Counted from the stretch's first letter, positions 37,136 through 46,955 are shown. The stretch: DNA of 64,000 bases from Aliiglaciecola lipolytica (GCF_018860635.1 NZ_JAHKPT010000025.1:105867-169866); one strand, 5' to 3'. The notes: generated from the sequence alone by a model not told the origin. Made by a program: numbers and translations.

Positions 37136-37960
37136 TTACTTGTTACGACGACGTACGATAAGTTTATCGGTACGCTTGTTACTACGGGTTTTCTTACCCT
37201 TAGTTGGTACACCCCAAGGTGAAACTGGATGACGGCCACCAGAGGTACGACCTTCACCACCACCATGTGGGTGATCTACTGGGTTCATGGCTACACCACG
37301 AACTGTTGGACGCACACCGCGCCAACGTGTTGCACCAGCTTTACCCAGTGAACGTAGCATGTGTTCAGCGTTACCAACTTCACCAATAGTGGCGCGGCAA
37401 TCAGCTAGAACTCTGCGTACTTCACCAGAACGTAGACGAAGTGTTACATAACCTTCGGCACGCGCTAATATTTGTGCATATTGTCCTGCAGAACGAGCAA
37501 TTTGAGCACCTTTACCAGGCTTCATCTCAATAGCGTGTACAGTTGTACCTACTGGGATGTTGCGCATTGGCATGGCGTTACCCGCTTTGATCGGAGCATC
37601 AGCGCCAGACTGTATAGGTTGTCCAGCTTGAGCACCTTTCGGAGCAAGAATATAACGACGCTCACCATCAGCATAAAGCACAAGTGCAATATTAGCTGAA
37701 CGGTTAGGATCGTATTCCAAACGTTCAATTTTGGCTGGAATGCCATCTTTGTTACGTTTGAAGTCAATTAAACGATAATGCTGTTTGTGACCACCACCAA
37801 TGTGACGCACAGTAATGCGACCATTGTTGTTACGACCACCAGACTTGCTGTTTTTCTCAAGCAATGGTGCGTAAGGTGCGCCTTTATGTAGATCAGGGTT
37901 TGTAACCTGAACTACGTGACGACGACCAGCAGAAGTCGGCTTAGCTTTTAATAATGGCAT
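37136..37960 (-). CDS. rplB: 50S ribosomal protein L2
   Basis: 274 residues. N-terminal [13 protein letters not shown], middle [20 protein letters not shown], and the C-terminal [20 protein letters not shown] with the conserved His near the peptidyl transferase centre. Confidence 0.99.
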   Translation of the reverse strand: MPLLKAKPTSAGRRHVVQVTNPDLHKGAPYAPLLEKNSKSGGRNNNGRITVRHIGGGHKQHYRLIDFKRNKDGIPAKIERLEYDPNRSANIALVLYADGERRYILAPKGAQAGQPIQSGADAPIKAGNAMPMRNIPVGTTVHAIEMKPGKGAQIARSAGQYAQILARAEGYVTLRLRSGEVRRVLADCRATIGEVGNAEHMLRSLGKAGATRWRGVRPTVRGVAMNPVDHPHGGGEGRTSGGRHPVSPWGVPTKGKKTRSNKRTDKLIVRRRNK

Positions 37961-37974
37961 ATCAAATCCCCTTC

Positions 37975-38277
37975 TTAAGCTTCGCCACCGACGAAGTCGA
38001 TGTCTTGACCTTCTTTAAGCACAACGTATGCTTTTTTCCAGTCGTTACGCTTACCAAAAGACTGACCGTGACGCTTGGTTTTACCCTTCACGTTTAAGGT
38101 ACGAACACTGCTAACTTCAACTTCAAACAGTTTTTCAACTGCAGCTTTGATTTCAGCTTTGTTTGCGTCTTTTACGACTTTGAAAACAACAGCGTTGTTG
38201 CCTTCAGCAGCCATGGTTGATTTTTCAGAAACATGCGGTGCTAAAAGCACCTTAAGTAAACGCTCTTCAGAGATCAT
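37975..38277 (-). CDS. rplW: 50S ribosomal protein L23
   Basis: 100 residues; [20 protein letters not shown] and [20 protein letters not shown] are the family landmarks. Docking site for trigger factor and SRP at the exit tunnel. Start overlaps the rplD stop by four bases. Confidence 0.98.
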   Translation of the reverse strand: MISEERLLKVLLAPHVSEKSTMAAEGNNAVVFKVVKDANKAEIKAAVEKLFEVEVSSVRTLNVKGKTKRHGQSFGKRNDWKKAYVVLKEGQDIDFVGGEA

Positions 38278-38882
38278 GCTAACGACTCCTCTAGCTGTTT
38301 AACTGCATCGGCAGTGATTAACACTTTTTCGAATGCAATTAAGCTTACTGGGTCAATGCCTTGAACATCACGAACGTCAACTTTATACAAGTTACGAGCA
38401 GCTAAGAACAAGTTCTCTTCTACTTCTGACGTTACGATTAACACGTCGTTAAGCTCAAGTTCGTCAAGCTTAGCAATCAATGCTTTTGTTTTAGGTGCAT
38501 CAACACCAAATTTTTCTACCACAATCAAGCGATCTTGACGTACCAATTCAGAAAGGATGCTACGAATAGCTCCACGGTACATCTTTTTATTTACTTTTTG
38601 ACTGTGATCTTGAGGTTTGGCTGCAAACGCACGGCCACCACCAACCCAAATTGGGCTGCGGATTGTACCAGCACGGGCACGACCTGTACCTTTTTGACGC
38701 CAAGGCTTCTTGCCACCGCCTCTAACTTCAGAGCGTGTTTTTTGTGCTTTAGAACCCTGACGGGCACCTGCACCGTAAGCCACTACTACTTGGTGTACTA
38801 GCGCTTCGTTAAAATCACGTCCAAAGGTTGCTTCGGAGACTTCAAGAGCGCTATTCGCGTCTTTCAATACTAATTCCATCAC
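38274..38882 (-). CDS. rplD: 50S ribosomal protein L4
   Basis: 202 residues. The extended loop [20 protein letters not shown] enters the exit tunnel. In E. coli L4 also represses this operon by acting on the S10 leader and causing early termination; a similar leader hairpin precedes rpsJ here. Confidence 0.98.
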   Translation of the reverse strand: MMELVLKDANSALEVSEATFGRDFNEALVHQVVVAYGAGARQGSKAQKTRSEVRGGGKKPWRQKGTGRARAGTIRSPIWVGGGRAFAAKPQDHSQKVNKKMYRGAIRSILSELVRQDRLIVVEKFGVDAPKTKALIAKLDELELNDVLIVTSEVEENLFLAARNLYKVDVRDVQGIDPVSLIAFEKVLITADAVKQLEESLA

Positions 38883-38896
38883 TTAACTCCCAGACG

Positions 38897-39535
38897 TTAC
38901 GCTTTAACTGCAGGCTTGACGATAACGTCACTGCCTGGAGCACCAGGTACTGCACCTTTGATTAGAAGAAGGTTGTTCTCTGCGTCAACACGTACTAATT
39001 CCAAAGATTGAGTAGTCACAGCTTTATTGCCTAATTGGCCAGCCATTTTCTTCCCTTTGAAAACTTTACCTGGAGATTGGTTTTGGCCAATCGAACCAGG
39101 AGCACGGTGAGACAAAGAGTTACCATGTGTCATACGTTGGTGACTAAAGTTCCAACGTTTGATAGCACCGGCAAAACCTTTACCTTTAGAAGTTCCTGCA
39201 ACATCAACTTTTGTAGCTTCAGCAAAGATTTCAACAGTAATTTCACTGCCTACTTCAATACCTTCGCCTTCGTTGCTGTCTAAACGAAACTCCCATAAAC
39301 CACGGCCCGCTTCCACGCCAGCTTTAGCAAAATGACCTGCTGAAGCTTTATTAACGCGGTTTGCTTTTTTATCACCAGCGGTTACTTGTAGCGCGCGATA
39401 CCCATCTGTTTCTTCAGTACGTAACTGAGTCACACGGTTTGGGGTCGCTTCTATAACAGTCACAGGAATTGAAACACCATCTTCAGTGAAGATACGCGTC
39501 ATTCCTACTTTACGACCGATAAGACCAATCGCCAT
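38897..39535 (-). CDS. rplC: 50S ribosomal protein L3
   Basis: 212 residues; [20 protein letters not shown] start and [20 protein letters not shown] plus [20 protein letters not shown], the tentacle reaching the peptidyl transferase centre. The Gln in GQNQSP can be methylated by PrmB in this group. Confidence 0.98.
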   Translation of the reverse strand: MAIGLIGRKVGMTRIFTEDGVSIPVTVIEATPNRVTQLRTEETDGYRALQVTAGDKKANRVNKASAGHFAKAGVEAGRGLWEFRLDSNEGEGIEVGSEITVEIFAEATKVDVAGTSKGKGFAGAIKRWNFSHQRMTHGNSLSHRAPGSIGQNQSPGKVFKGKKMAGQLGNKAVTTQSLELVRVDAENNLLLIKGAVPGAPGSDVIVKPAVKA

Positions 39536-39553
39536 TGTTAAAACCCTCTCTTG

Positions 39554-39868
<315 letters not shown>

Positions 39869-39888
39869 TTAAGCTCCAATCGAAAGAA

Positions 39889-39932
39889 CAAAAAAAACCA
39901 TCCACACCAACCTTTCATTAGGTGGGAGGATG
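39889..39932 (-). promoter_or_regulatory. S10 leader attenuator hairpin
   Basis: On the minus strand, CATCCTCCCACCT and AGGTTGGTGTGGATG form an imperfect hairpin around AATGAA, immediately followed by a T-run. This is the arrangement of the E. coli S10 leader, where L4 binding promotes termination at the U-stretch. It lies about 24-67 bases before the rpsJ start. L4 control is inference from position and shape. Confidence 0.75.
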
Positions 39933-40059
39933 CATGTAAACCGATGACCCACAATTGGGGTCTTGTTCATAATATTTCAGCTTTTTCTCAAACTCTCCAC
40001 TTACATGGTTAATTATTGATAGGGCTGAAATCACTACCCATCAGGGCGAGTGGGCGCGA

Positions 40060-40087
40060 ATTATACATGTATGAAGATTTATTGCAA
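40060..40087 (-). promoter_or_regulatory. Promoter of the S10 operon
   Basis: On the minus strand TTGCAA (40082-40087) and TATAAT (40060-40065) are separated by 16 bp, giving a leader of about 190 bases before rpsJ. A GC-rich stretch (CGCGCCCACTCGCCC) follows the -10, as in stringently controlled discriminators. Confidence 0.8.
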
Positions 40088-40324
40088 CGCCTATTACTAA
40101 TAAAAGTCGAGTTTAGAAGGTTTTTTTATAAGTACAACAATTAAGAGAAATAATAGCGATAAAAAACTGTACCAAGGGACAGGTGTATTTTAGTTACCAT
40201 TTCACTAACCTTTTGTTATTGCATTGATGTAGGAAAGTATTAACAACCACATTAGCGCAATAAAGAGTTCGTAGGCGATGTTTAGCCATACGACGAATTT
40301 TAATTAATCAAAAGGAATTCGCAA

Positions 40325-40492
40325 ATGCGAGAATTGAATGTAATGCAATTAGAAGAAGTGAATGGTGGTGTAGCCCCTTTAGTTGTGGCTTTTGGCGCCG
40401 GCATGTCAGCGGTAGGCTATATTAACAGCCTACCGGGGCTCATGGCATTTGGCAGAGGGCTTGGTTTCGGTTGGTATGATGCTACTCATTAA
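40325..40492 (+). CDS. Double-glycine-leader bacteriocin-like peptide 1
   Basis: ATG at 40325 behind an AAGGA encodes 55 residues. The first 15 (MRELNVMQLEEVNGG) form a classic double-glycine leader (hydrophobic at -4, -7 and -12, GG before the cut) as in class II bacteriocins and microcins processed by C39 peptidase ABC exporters. The mature 40 residues are hydrophobic and Gly-rich, with GRGLG and GLGFG near the C-terminus (overlapping GxxxG at mature residues 28-34). The second peptide follows 15 bases later with the same kind of leader. No C39 exporter is in the window, so a trans-acting system is implied. Antibacterial activity is inference. Confidence 0.82.
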   Translation: MRELNVMQLEEVNGGVAPLVVAFGAGMSAVGYINSLPGLMAFGRGLGFGWYDATH

Positions 40493-40507
40493 TTAAAAGG
40501 AGCTTTT

Positions 40508-40663
40508 ATGATCGAATTAAATAAAATTGAATTAGTAGAAGTTTCAGGAGGAATGCCCGACAACGAAGTCACAGGTTACGCTATCGGCTACGGTGTTGGG
40601 TATGTGTTCGGAGGAAAAGCTGGTTACCAACTTGGGATCTCCATATATAACTTATTCCACTGA
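40508..40663 (+). CDS. Double-glycine-leader bacteriocin-like peptide 2 with GxxxG ladder
   Basis: 51 residues, start at 40508 with AAAAGGAG before it. The leader MIELNKIELVEVSGG matches that of the first peptide in length and layout (ELN at 3-5, EV four residues before GG). The mature 36 residues contain glycines at positions 8, 12, 16, 20, 24 and 28, that is, five consecutive GxxxG steps, within TGYAIGYGVGYVFGGKAG. Such ladders pack transmembrane helices in two-peptide (class IIb) bacteriocins. It shares the transcript with peptide 1 and is followed by a terminator-like hairpin before the two small membrane genes. Confidence 0.82.
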   Translation: MIELNKIELVEVSGGMPDNEVTGYAIGYGVGYVFGGKAGYQLGISIYNLFH

Positions 40664-40679
40664 TTTAGCTCAATGATAG

Positions 40680-40708
40680 AAGGGGATATGCCTCCCCTTT
40701 TATTTTTT
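40680..40708 (+). terminator. Terminator or attenuator between the peptides and the immunity-like genes
   Basis: AAGGGGA (40680-40686) pairs with TCCCCTT (40693-40699) around TATGCC, followed by TTTATTTTTT. It would separate high expression of the two peptides from lower read-through into the two membrane genes. Confidence 0.85.
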
Positions 40709-40736
40709 ATAAAACAAAAATTTTTAAGGAAGTGTT

Positions 40737-40949
40737 ATGGACCGTAAATTTATAATATTCGCCAATGCTATTTTATTTTTTATGATAGCTACTAATCTCT
40801 GGAGTGCGACTTATAGTTGGATTGTGAATGATATTGATATGTCAACTAATCCCAATTTACAAACCGCTTTGCTCTATATCATCTGCGGTTTTTTGTTCAA
40901 TGAGTACACAACAGAAAAATCCTCAAAAACAGATAGCAATGAAGGCTAA
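40737..40949 (+). CDS. Small two-helix membrane protein, possible immunity protein 1
   Basis: 70 residues with two hydrophobic helices (about 5-23 and 43-55) and a polar charged tail. It resembles the following gene: both are 70 residues, share the pattern K-x-I-x-F near the start, NP in the loop, ALL-x-I-x-GFLFN at the second helix, and an S/K/D-rich tail. AAGGA lies seven bases before the start. Small membrane proteins next to two-peptide bacteriocins are commonly immunity proteins; here the number of proteins matches the number of peptides. Confidence 0.75.
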   Translation: MDRKFIIFANAILFFMIATNLWSATYSWIVNDIDMSTNPNLQTALLYIICGFLFNEYTTEKSSKTDSNEG

Positions 40950-40953
40950 TAAT

Positions 40954-41166
40954 ATGCCACCTAAATTAATCACCTTTATAAATTGGATATTTTATATAGC
41001 GATTGGATTCGCCTTCATACAGGCAATCGGTGACTGGTATGGACAAGGAACTGATATACTCGCAAATCCTATTATGCATGGCGCAATGCTGTTAAGCATT
41101 ATGGGCTTTTTATTCAACCAAAATGTGAAACCAAGCGAGTCCGATAAGAAGCAATCTAAATCTTAG
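40954..41166 (+). CDS. Small two-helix membrane protein, possible immunity protein 2
   Basis: The ATG at 40954 gives 70 residues, the same as its tandem relative; AAGG lies before it. The frame is open upstream to 40828, but that part overlaps the previous gene. Helices around residues 7-26 and 41-56, GFLFNQN followed by a Lys/Ser-rich tail. The pair looks like a tandem duplication that has diverged, suggesting each protects against one peptide, or both together. Inference only. Confidence 0.75.
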   Translation: MPPKLITFINWIFYIAIGFAFIQAIGDWYGQGTDILANPIMHGAMLLSIMGFLFNQNVKPSESDKKQSKS

Positions 41167-41228
41167 GTTTTGTTAATGATTACACTCAGTTATAGTTAGG
41201 GAATAAGTAATGACACTGACCGTAGTAG

Positions 41229-43451
41229 ATGGCAACAGAACTTGTGATTGAAGAGACTCTTCAAAAAATAGACAGATTGTTAGAAGCACATCCTTCATTG
41301 ATGGATGCTTATCAGCAATTGGAACCGATTATTCTGAATTTGTTTGAAGCGCAGCGTATGAGTATTTTTCAACGCAGGCGTCAACATCAAGACTTGGTTG
41401 CCCGTTTTAAAACGGGTAAAGAGACACTTCAAATTAAAGTTCCTATCAGTCCCCAGTCCATAGCTGGGTATGTTGCACTGAGTCAAAAACCATTATTGAT
41501 TAGTGATCCTTATAATGCGCAAGAGCTCGCGGAAATACATCCTCGCCTAAAGTTTGCCGACAAATTTGATAAAAACAGTTCCTTTAAAACTGAAAATATC
41601 ATTTGTGTGCCGATTTTGAACGCCGGCGTGTTGATGGGCGTAATGCAGATTATTAATAAAAAAGTAGGTTCCTTTGGTGATGCCGACCTGCGCTTAGCGA
41701 ATTCGTTGTCAGAAATATTAGGCAATAAATTTCGTTATGAGTTAGGTGGCACCACTAATCCGTTTGATTATCTTGTTCATCGCAAATTGATGTCTGAAAA
41801 AGATCTCAAACAATTTACTGAATCCAGTAAAGATATCCGCCAGTTAATCCAACGCATGGTATCAGAAGCCCGTATCCCTGAAGATGAATTGGGTAATGCA
41901 TTATCAGTTCACTATCAAGTTCCTTATATTAGTTATCTTCCTGAGAAATATCACGTATTACAAAGTGGCAATAAATTAAACCTGTCTTATTTAAAACGAA
42001 ACTACGTTGTGGTGTTAGCAGACGCCTCTGAAAACCCGATAGTTTTAATGGCAGAACCTAACAATGCTGCACTTTTGATGGAAATTGAAAGCGCATTAGG
42101 GATAGACAGTTATGAAATCTCCGTAGGCTTGCCCAATCAAGTTTTACAATATTTAGGGGCAGGCGGTGGTGGTGGTACGCCAGGCGAGATGGATGAAATA
42201 CTGGACGAAATTGGTACCAGTAGTGAAGAATTAGATGATACCAGTGAGGAGATGTCGGATGATGCTCCTGCAGTGGTACGTTTGGTTAGTCGTGTTCTGC
42301 ACGACGCAAAACGACTAAATGCGTCAGATATTCATGTGGATCCAGAAAAGAACGGTCCAACTCGGGTACGAATGCGTATCGACGGTGTTTGTCGAGATAT
42401 TACACAAGTTCCAGCGTCCCACCATAGTGCGGTCATTGCCCGTATAAAAATCATGTCAAACTTGAACATCGCAGAAAAGCGTGTCCCTCAAGATGGCAAG
42501 TTGGCATTTAAAATGTCTGGCCAATTGGTTGAAGTTCGGGTCGCGACAATACCCACAGTAGCCGGCGAAGGCGTGGTCATGCGGATATTGGCCTCAGGTG
42601 GCGCCTTGCCTATTGAAAAAATGAACATCTCACCAAAAAATATGAGCATGTTGCGGGTAATGATCAAAAAGCCCCATGGAATATTGCTAGTTGTAGGTCC
42701 AACTGGTTCAGGTAAAACTACCACTTTGCATGCAATATTGGGATATTTAAACACACCAGATAAGAAAATTTGGACTGCCGAAGATCCGGTGGAAATAACC
42801 CAACCTGGTTTACAACAAGTTCAGGTCAGTCCCAAAATAGGTTTTACCTTTGCTAATGCATTGCGGGCTTTCTTGCGGGCCGATCCGGATATCATCCTGA
42901 TTGGTGAAATGCGGGATAAAGAAACCGCTCATGCCGGTATTGAAGCATCCTTAACCGGTCACTTGGTGCTTTCGACTCTGCACACAAATTCAGCGCCAGA
43001 AACAATAACCCGATTATTAGATTTAGGATTAGATCCGGTTAACTTTTCTGATGCCTGTGTTGGTATTATGGCGCAACGTTTGATTCGTACATTATGCTCT
43101 AACTGCAAAGAAGAATATGAAGCTTCCGAAACAGACATGGCATTTATCCGCCGTCAATACGGTGAAGAATATCTTCAAGAACTGGATCTTCAAGAGCCAT
43201 TGAGGTTGCACCGAGGAAAAGGTTGTGATGATTGCGGTGACACTGGTTATAAAGGAAGAACCGGTGTACATGAACTTCTCACCATGACTCCAGATCTTCG
43301 CTCGCTTGTCTACAAAGAAGCATCGGTAACAGAAATGAAAGCCCAGGCAATGCGAGACGGTATGCGTACTCTTACCCAAGACGGTATTTTGAAAGTCTTA
43401 AAGGGTGACACTGATATCGCGCAAATTCAGATCATCAGTGGGGCTGATTAA
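41229..43451 (+). CDS. GspE/PilB family secretion ATPase with N-terminal GAF domain
   Basis: 740 residues. An N-terminal GAF-like region (about 20-170; FKTENIICVPILNAGVLMGV, LANSLSEIL), then a type II/IV secretion N-domain (about 180-290), an acidic linker and a T2SSE ATPase with Walker A GPTGSGKTTT, Walker B RADPDIILIGEMRD, and the zinc-binding C-terminal part with CSNC and CDDC. It should power a pilus or secretion machine, but no partner pil/gsp/msh genes adjoin. The GAF domain suggests ligand or signal control. It follows the immunity-like pair by 62 bases without clear promoter. Confidence 0.93.
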   Translation: MATELVIEETLQKIDRLLEAHPSLMDAYQQLEPIILNLFEAQRMSIFQRRRQHQDLVARFKTGKETLQIKVPISPQSIAGYVALSQKPLLISDPYNAQELAEIHPRLKFADKFDKNSSFKTENIICVPILNAGVLMGVMQIINKKVGSFGDADLRLANSLSEILGNKFRYELGGTTNPFDYLVHRKLMSEKDLKQFTESSKDIRQLIQRMVSEARIPEDELGNALSVHYQVPYISYLPEKYHVLQSGNKLNLSYLKRNYVVVLADASENPIVLMAEPNNAALLMEIESALGIDSYEISVGLPNQVLQYLGAGGGGGTPGEMDEILDEIGTSSEELDDTSEEMSDDAPAVVRLVSRVLHDAKRLNASDIHVDPEKNGPTRVRMRIDGVCRDITQVPASHHSAVIARIKIMSNLNIAEKRVPQDGKLAFKMSGQLVEVRVATIPTVAGEGVVMRILASGGALPIEKMNISPKNMSMLRVMIKKPHGILLVVGPTGSGKTTTLHAILGYLNTPDKKIWTAEDPVEITQPGLQQVQVSPKIGFTFANALRAFLRADPDIILIGEMRDKETAHAGIEASLTGHLVLSTLHTNSAPETITRLLDLGLDPVNFSDACVGIMAQRLIRTLCSNCKEEYEASETDMAFIRRQYGEEYLQELDLQEPLRLHRGKGCDDCGDTGYKGRTGVHELLTMTPDLRSLVYKEASVTEMKAQAMRDGMRTLTQDGILKVLKGDTDIAQIQIISGAD

Positions 43452-43474
43452 TCCAAAGGCACTTCAGTTTATGC

Positions 43475-43512
43475 ACTAGTGCCACAGCCTGTTAATAAAC
43501 TGTGGCACTAGT
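43475..43512. terminator. Perfect 13-bp inverted repeat between convergent genes
   Basis: ACTAGTGCCACAG (43475-43487) pairs with CTGTGGCACTAGT (43500-43512) over a 12-base loop. It lies between two convergent genes and lacks a T-run, so it is a probable bidirectional end signal. Confidence 0.65.
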
Positions 43513-43519
43513 CTCTAAA

Positions 43520-44929
43520 CTATTGTTCAGATTCAGATGATTGATTTGCAGTGGGCAAATTATTCAATAACTGTTTATTGAATGCATGAAAATCATTGAT
43601 TGCCGACACCAAATCATTTGTACCTAAATCCTGCACTTCATTAATAATGCTATTAATCAAAGTTTCGTACTGATCACCATCGGCTAACTTTTGCTGTGAT
43701 TGCTCAAACACATTCAACATTTTTTGTAAGTAATCACTTACTCTCTCCACCGGCTTTGATGACTGTTCTTGACTACCTTGCTCATCGCTGTAATGTGAGA
43801 CTGACTCGTAAGTTTTAACTACTTCCACTTGCTCTTGTCGAGTTAACTGTAAAGCGAAGCCGGTTAGCTCCTGTTCATCAAAACCAATTTCTAAGGCCTG
43901 TTCGAAGGCCCGTTCGATATCACCATCAAAAAACGTCGTAGCCAAATCATTAGCATCAGAAACTAACTGGCCAATGGACTGCAACTCACTTTCGTCTAAC
44001 TCTCCAGATACAGAAAAGCTGTAATTATTCTGTGCAATAAACACCGACTGCTGCACTTCTGTTTGTTTAGTGGCGGCTTGAGACGTTTCAGATTGAGTAT
44101 TAGATTGAGCTGATACTTCTTCAGCTTCGTTGTTGGCAGTTTCTACTGTTTCATTTCCAGCACTGTCAATACCAGCCCGTGGCAATACATCATTGTGCTC
44201 AATGTTTGGTTCTTGCTTAATCTGTTTTTCTTGTTGCAATAAAACCTGTCGATTTAATTCGAATTGTTTTAAATCTTCGAAACGAATAACCACTTCATCA
44301 CCGTCTCGAGTGCGGATCTGTAATTCGCCATTTTGTTGGCTGGAGGCAGAAAGACTCTCTGTTATTAACGAAGTATCTGATTGCAATTCCCTATCTTCTG
44401 GATCACTCTGACTACCGAAGAGTTTATCTTGTAAACGCTGAATTCCCTGTTCAATCAAATCGGCACTTCGGCCTATTCCGTCGGAAATTTCTTCGTTCAT
44501 AAAACCAGATAAATCTTTTTCAGCCAGCTTAATACCTTTAGAAACACCGGAACGTGCTTGTTCGAATAAACTAACTAATGTTTCTTCATCTGCCCCATTA
44601 CGAGCAGCGCCAGATATCACTCCACCAACAAATTGGAGCACATTCTTGGCCACTTCCTCGAAGTCAAACAGACTCTTGTTAGTTTCTTCTGGGTTTTTAA
44701 GATTGGCACGCTTCTCATCAATTTGTAATGTTTGATTGAGCGAGTTATTGTAAATTCTTAACCCGACTGTGGTTTGCGAGCTGAGTTTGCTAACCGTAGA
44801 TTCTGCAGGCGCACTTATACCCGCTTCAGCTTGTCTTAAACCCGCTTCGCGCAATTGATTTTTCACAGCGTCATTGGGATTAACCTGAGTTTTATCTCCC
44901 ATAAACGCTTTAATTTCACCGAAATTCAT
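43520..44929 (-). CDS. DUF5610 domain protein
   Basis: The N-terminal part fits DUF5610: VNPNDAVKNQLREAGLRQAE, then LRIYNNSLNQTLQI, and the LFDFEEVAKNVLQFVGGVIS and GISKGIKLAEKDL-like segment. The rest is acidic, Gln/Glu-rich and low-complexity (residues about 230-330), with a structured C-terminal part. No signal peptide, so cytosolic or secreted by an unseen route. The ATG at 44929 with GAGG is preferred over a TTG at 44935. Function unknown. Confidence 0.85.
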   Translation of the reverse strand: MNFGEIKAFMGDKTQVNPNDAVKNQLREAGLRQAEAGISAPAESTVSKLSSQTTVGLRIYNNSLNQTLQIDEKRANLKNPEETNKSLFDFEEVAKNVLQFVGGVISGAARNGADEETLVSLFEQARSGVSKGIKLAEKDLSGFMNEEISDGIGRSADLIEQGIQRLQDKLFGSQSDPEDRELQSDTSLITESLSASSQQNGELQIRTRDGDEVVIRFEDLKQFELNRQVLLQQEKQIKQEPNIEHNDVLPRAGIDSAGNETVETANNEAEEVSAQSNTQSETSQAATKQTEVQQSVFIAQNNYSFSVSGELDESELQSIGQLVSDANDLATTFFDGDIERAFEQALEIGFDEQELTGFALQLTRQEQVEVVKTYESVSHYSDEQGSQEQSSKPVERVSDYLQKMLNVFEQSQQKLADGDQYETLINSIINEVQDLGTNDLVSAINDFHAFNKQLLNNLPTANQSSESEQ

Positions 44930-45145
44930 GTGCAATACCTCACTATCCTCATGTAATAGTATCGGCTATAAATTCACTTTATTGAGAAATTAAATTAAAT
45001 AACTCCGCTAATATGGGAAATAATCAGTCAAATTAGTGCTTTACCCTATGTACGATAAAACAAAAACCAAATTGCATTTGCAAGCGCGCAGGAAATCTTT
45101 AAAATTCGCGAATCTTCTTTCAATGCCAACCTAATCGAGTTTTTG

Positions 45146-46246
45146 ATGCGTCCAACAGAAATAGATCCCCAATTTTACCAAGCTCAACTCGATGAAAAAG
45201 TGACAGCTTTAAGCGCTCAGTTTAGCCAATTTAAAATGCCCAAATTAGAAGTGTTCGCTTCGCAAACTCTGAATTACCGAATGCGTGCGGAGTTTCGTGT
45301 TTGGCATGAAGGTGATGAGCTGTTTCACATCATGTTCGACCAACAAAGCAAAGAGAAATACCGCGTCGATCAATTTCCTCCCGCGAGTAAACTGATCAAT
45401 CAAGTAATGGCCGATTTGGTGGTGCTATTAAAAGACAATGAAATAGCGCGACGCAAACTATTTCAAATCGACTATTTAAGTACTTTAAGTGGTGAAATTG
45501 TCGTTTCCCTGCTTTACCACAAGCCATTAGATGAAAGCTGGCATGCACAGATAAGTAAAATTTTAAAACAGCTAAGACAGCACTATCCAATAGATATAGT
45601 GGGTCGAGCCCGTAAACAAAAAGTCATAGTGGATAAAGATTTTGTCATCGAGCGTTTACCTATAGGACAAAGAACCTATGAATTTAAGCAGGTTGAAAAT
45701 AGCTTTACTCAACCAAATGCGTTGGTTAATCAAAAAATGCTTGAATGGGCACTTGATGTTACCGCAAATAGCGGAGGTGATTTACTCGAATTATACTGCG
45801 GCTTAGGCAACTTTAGCATTCCCTTGGCGCAAAACTTCAAACGGGTTTTAGCCACCGAAATTTCAAAAACCTCAGTTGCTGCAGCACAATATAATATCAG
45901 CGCCAATCAGGCTGACAATGTGACAATTCTTCGTATGTCTAGCGAAGAGTTTGTACAAGCCCAAGCAGGGATAAGAAAATTCAATCGACTAGAAGGGGTG
46001 GATTTAGCCCAATACGATTGCCGCACAGTGTTAGTCGATCCGCCAAGAGCAGGTTTAGATGATGAAACAGTTTCAATGATCAGTAAATATAACAATATCG
46101 TGTATATTTCATGTAACCCAGAAACCTTGCAAAATAATTTGGACCTATTAAGCAAAACTCATGAAGTCCATCGTTTTGCTCTATTTGACCAGTTCCCCTA
46201 TACCCACCACGTTGAAGCCGGTGTATATTTAGTGCGAAAAAACTAA
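45146..46246 (+). CDS. trmA: tRNA (uracil-5-)-methyltransferase TrmA
   Basis: Makes m5U54 (ribothymidine) in the T-loop of tRNA with SAM. 366 residues from the ATG at 45146, the same as E. coli TrmA; a TTG just before is less likely. SAM domain with [19 protein letters not shown], nucleophile Cys in [14 protein letters not shown], and the DPPRAGLD motif. It is convergent with fabR, six bases apart. Confidence 0.96.
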   Translation: MRPTEIDPQFYQAQLDEKVTALSAQFSQFKMPKLEVFASQTLNYRMRAEFRVWHEGDELFHIMFDQQSKEKYRVDQFPPASKLINQVMADLVVLLKDNEIARRKLFQIDYLSTLSGEIVVSLLYHKPLDESWHAQISKILKQLRQHYPIDIVGRARKQKVIVDKDFVIERLPIGQRTYEFKQVENSFTQPNALVNQKMLEWALDVTANSGGDLLELYCGLGNFSIPLAQNFKRVLATEISKTSVAAAQYNISANQADNVTILRMSSEEFVQAQAGIRKFNRLEGVDLAQYDCRTVLVDPPRAGLDDETVSMISKYNNIVYISCNPETLQNNLDLLSKTHEVHRFALFDQFPYTHHVEAGVYLVRKN

Positions 46247-46252
46247 CAAGAT

Positions 46253-46870
46253 TTAAATAGGTTCATTGCTTTTAGCGAACTCTAACGAGCCATTTGTAAT
46301 GAACCTTAACTGAATTTTTAATCGAATCGCCAATTGTTCTCTTTGAATAGGATCTAAATCCAGCGCCTCAGCACCAGTGCTAAACACCAGTTTAACCATT
46401 GCTTCAGCTTGTAAATTCGCTAGTTTTCTATTTAAACCAGTTGTTGCCACAGTATAGTCGGTCAGTTCTTCGGTAAAGTGCTGAATCTCTCTGAACACAG
46501 CAGCTCTGAAGGCGTTTGAGGTCCCAGTGTGTTCTCTTAATAACAATCTAAAAATATTGCTGTTAGCCGAGATAAATTCCATAAACGTATCTATTGAAGT
46601 ACTAATAACTCCGCCTCCTGACGCTATTCTTACTCTAGCTTGACGCATTAATTGACGCAAAGTTAACCCAGCTTCATCCACTAGCGTTAACCCTAACTCA
46701 TCGATATCTTTGAAGTGACGATAAAAGGACGTAGGCGCGATACCAGCGGCCCTTGCCACTTCCCTGAGACTCATACTTGAAAAACTATGTTGTTCATCTA
46801 ACAGACCAAAAGCTGCATCTATGATTGCACGACGGGTTTTTAACTTTTGTTGCTGTCGAGTTTGAATCAC
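46253..46870 (-). CDS. fabR: HTH-type repressor FabR of unsaturated fatty acid synthesis
   Basis: TetR family. N-terminal helix-turn-helix [20 protein letters not shown] (residues 35-54), and [20 protein letters not shown], as in E. coli FabR. It represses unsaturated fatty acid genes in response to membrane acyl-CoA/ACP balance. GTG start with GAGGG upstream. The divergent desaturase gene has a FabR-type palindrome overlapping its promoter, strongly supporting the identity. Next to trmA as in E. coli (there with yijD between). Confidence 0.93.
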   Translation of the reverse strand: MIQTRQQQKLKTRRAIIDAAFGLLDEQHSFSSMSLREVARAAGIAPTSFYRHFKDIDELGLTLVDEAGLTLRQLMRQARVRIASGGGVISTSIDTFMEFISANSNIFRLLLREHTGTSNAFRAAVFREIQHFTEELTDYTVATTGLNRKLANLQAEAMVKLVFSTGAEALDLDPIQREQLAIRLKIQLRFITNGSLEFAKSNEPI

Positions 46871-46955
46871 TTACTGCCCTCAGGTGTTTTACACTAATGA
46901 TAAAGTTATCAGCTTGAATTACACCTCAGGTTAACAGTCTTTTCAATTTATTTAC

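Noticed and set aside
40828-40953. N-terminal extension of the second immunity-like protein
   Set aside because: Overlaps the first one in a different frame; the ATG at 40954 gives a protein of exactly the same length and layout as its relative.
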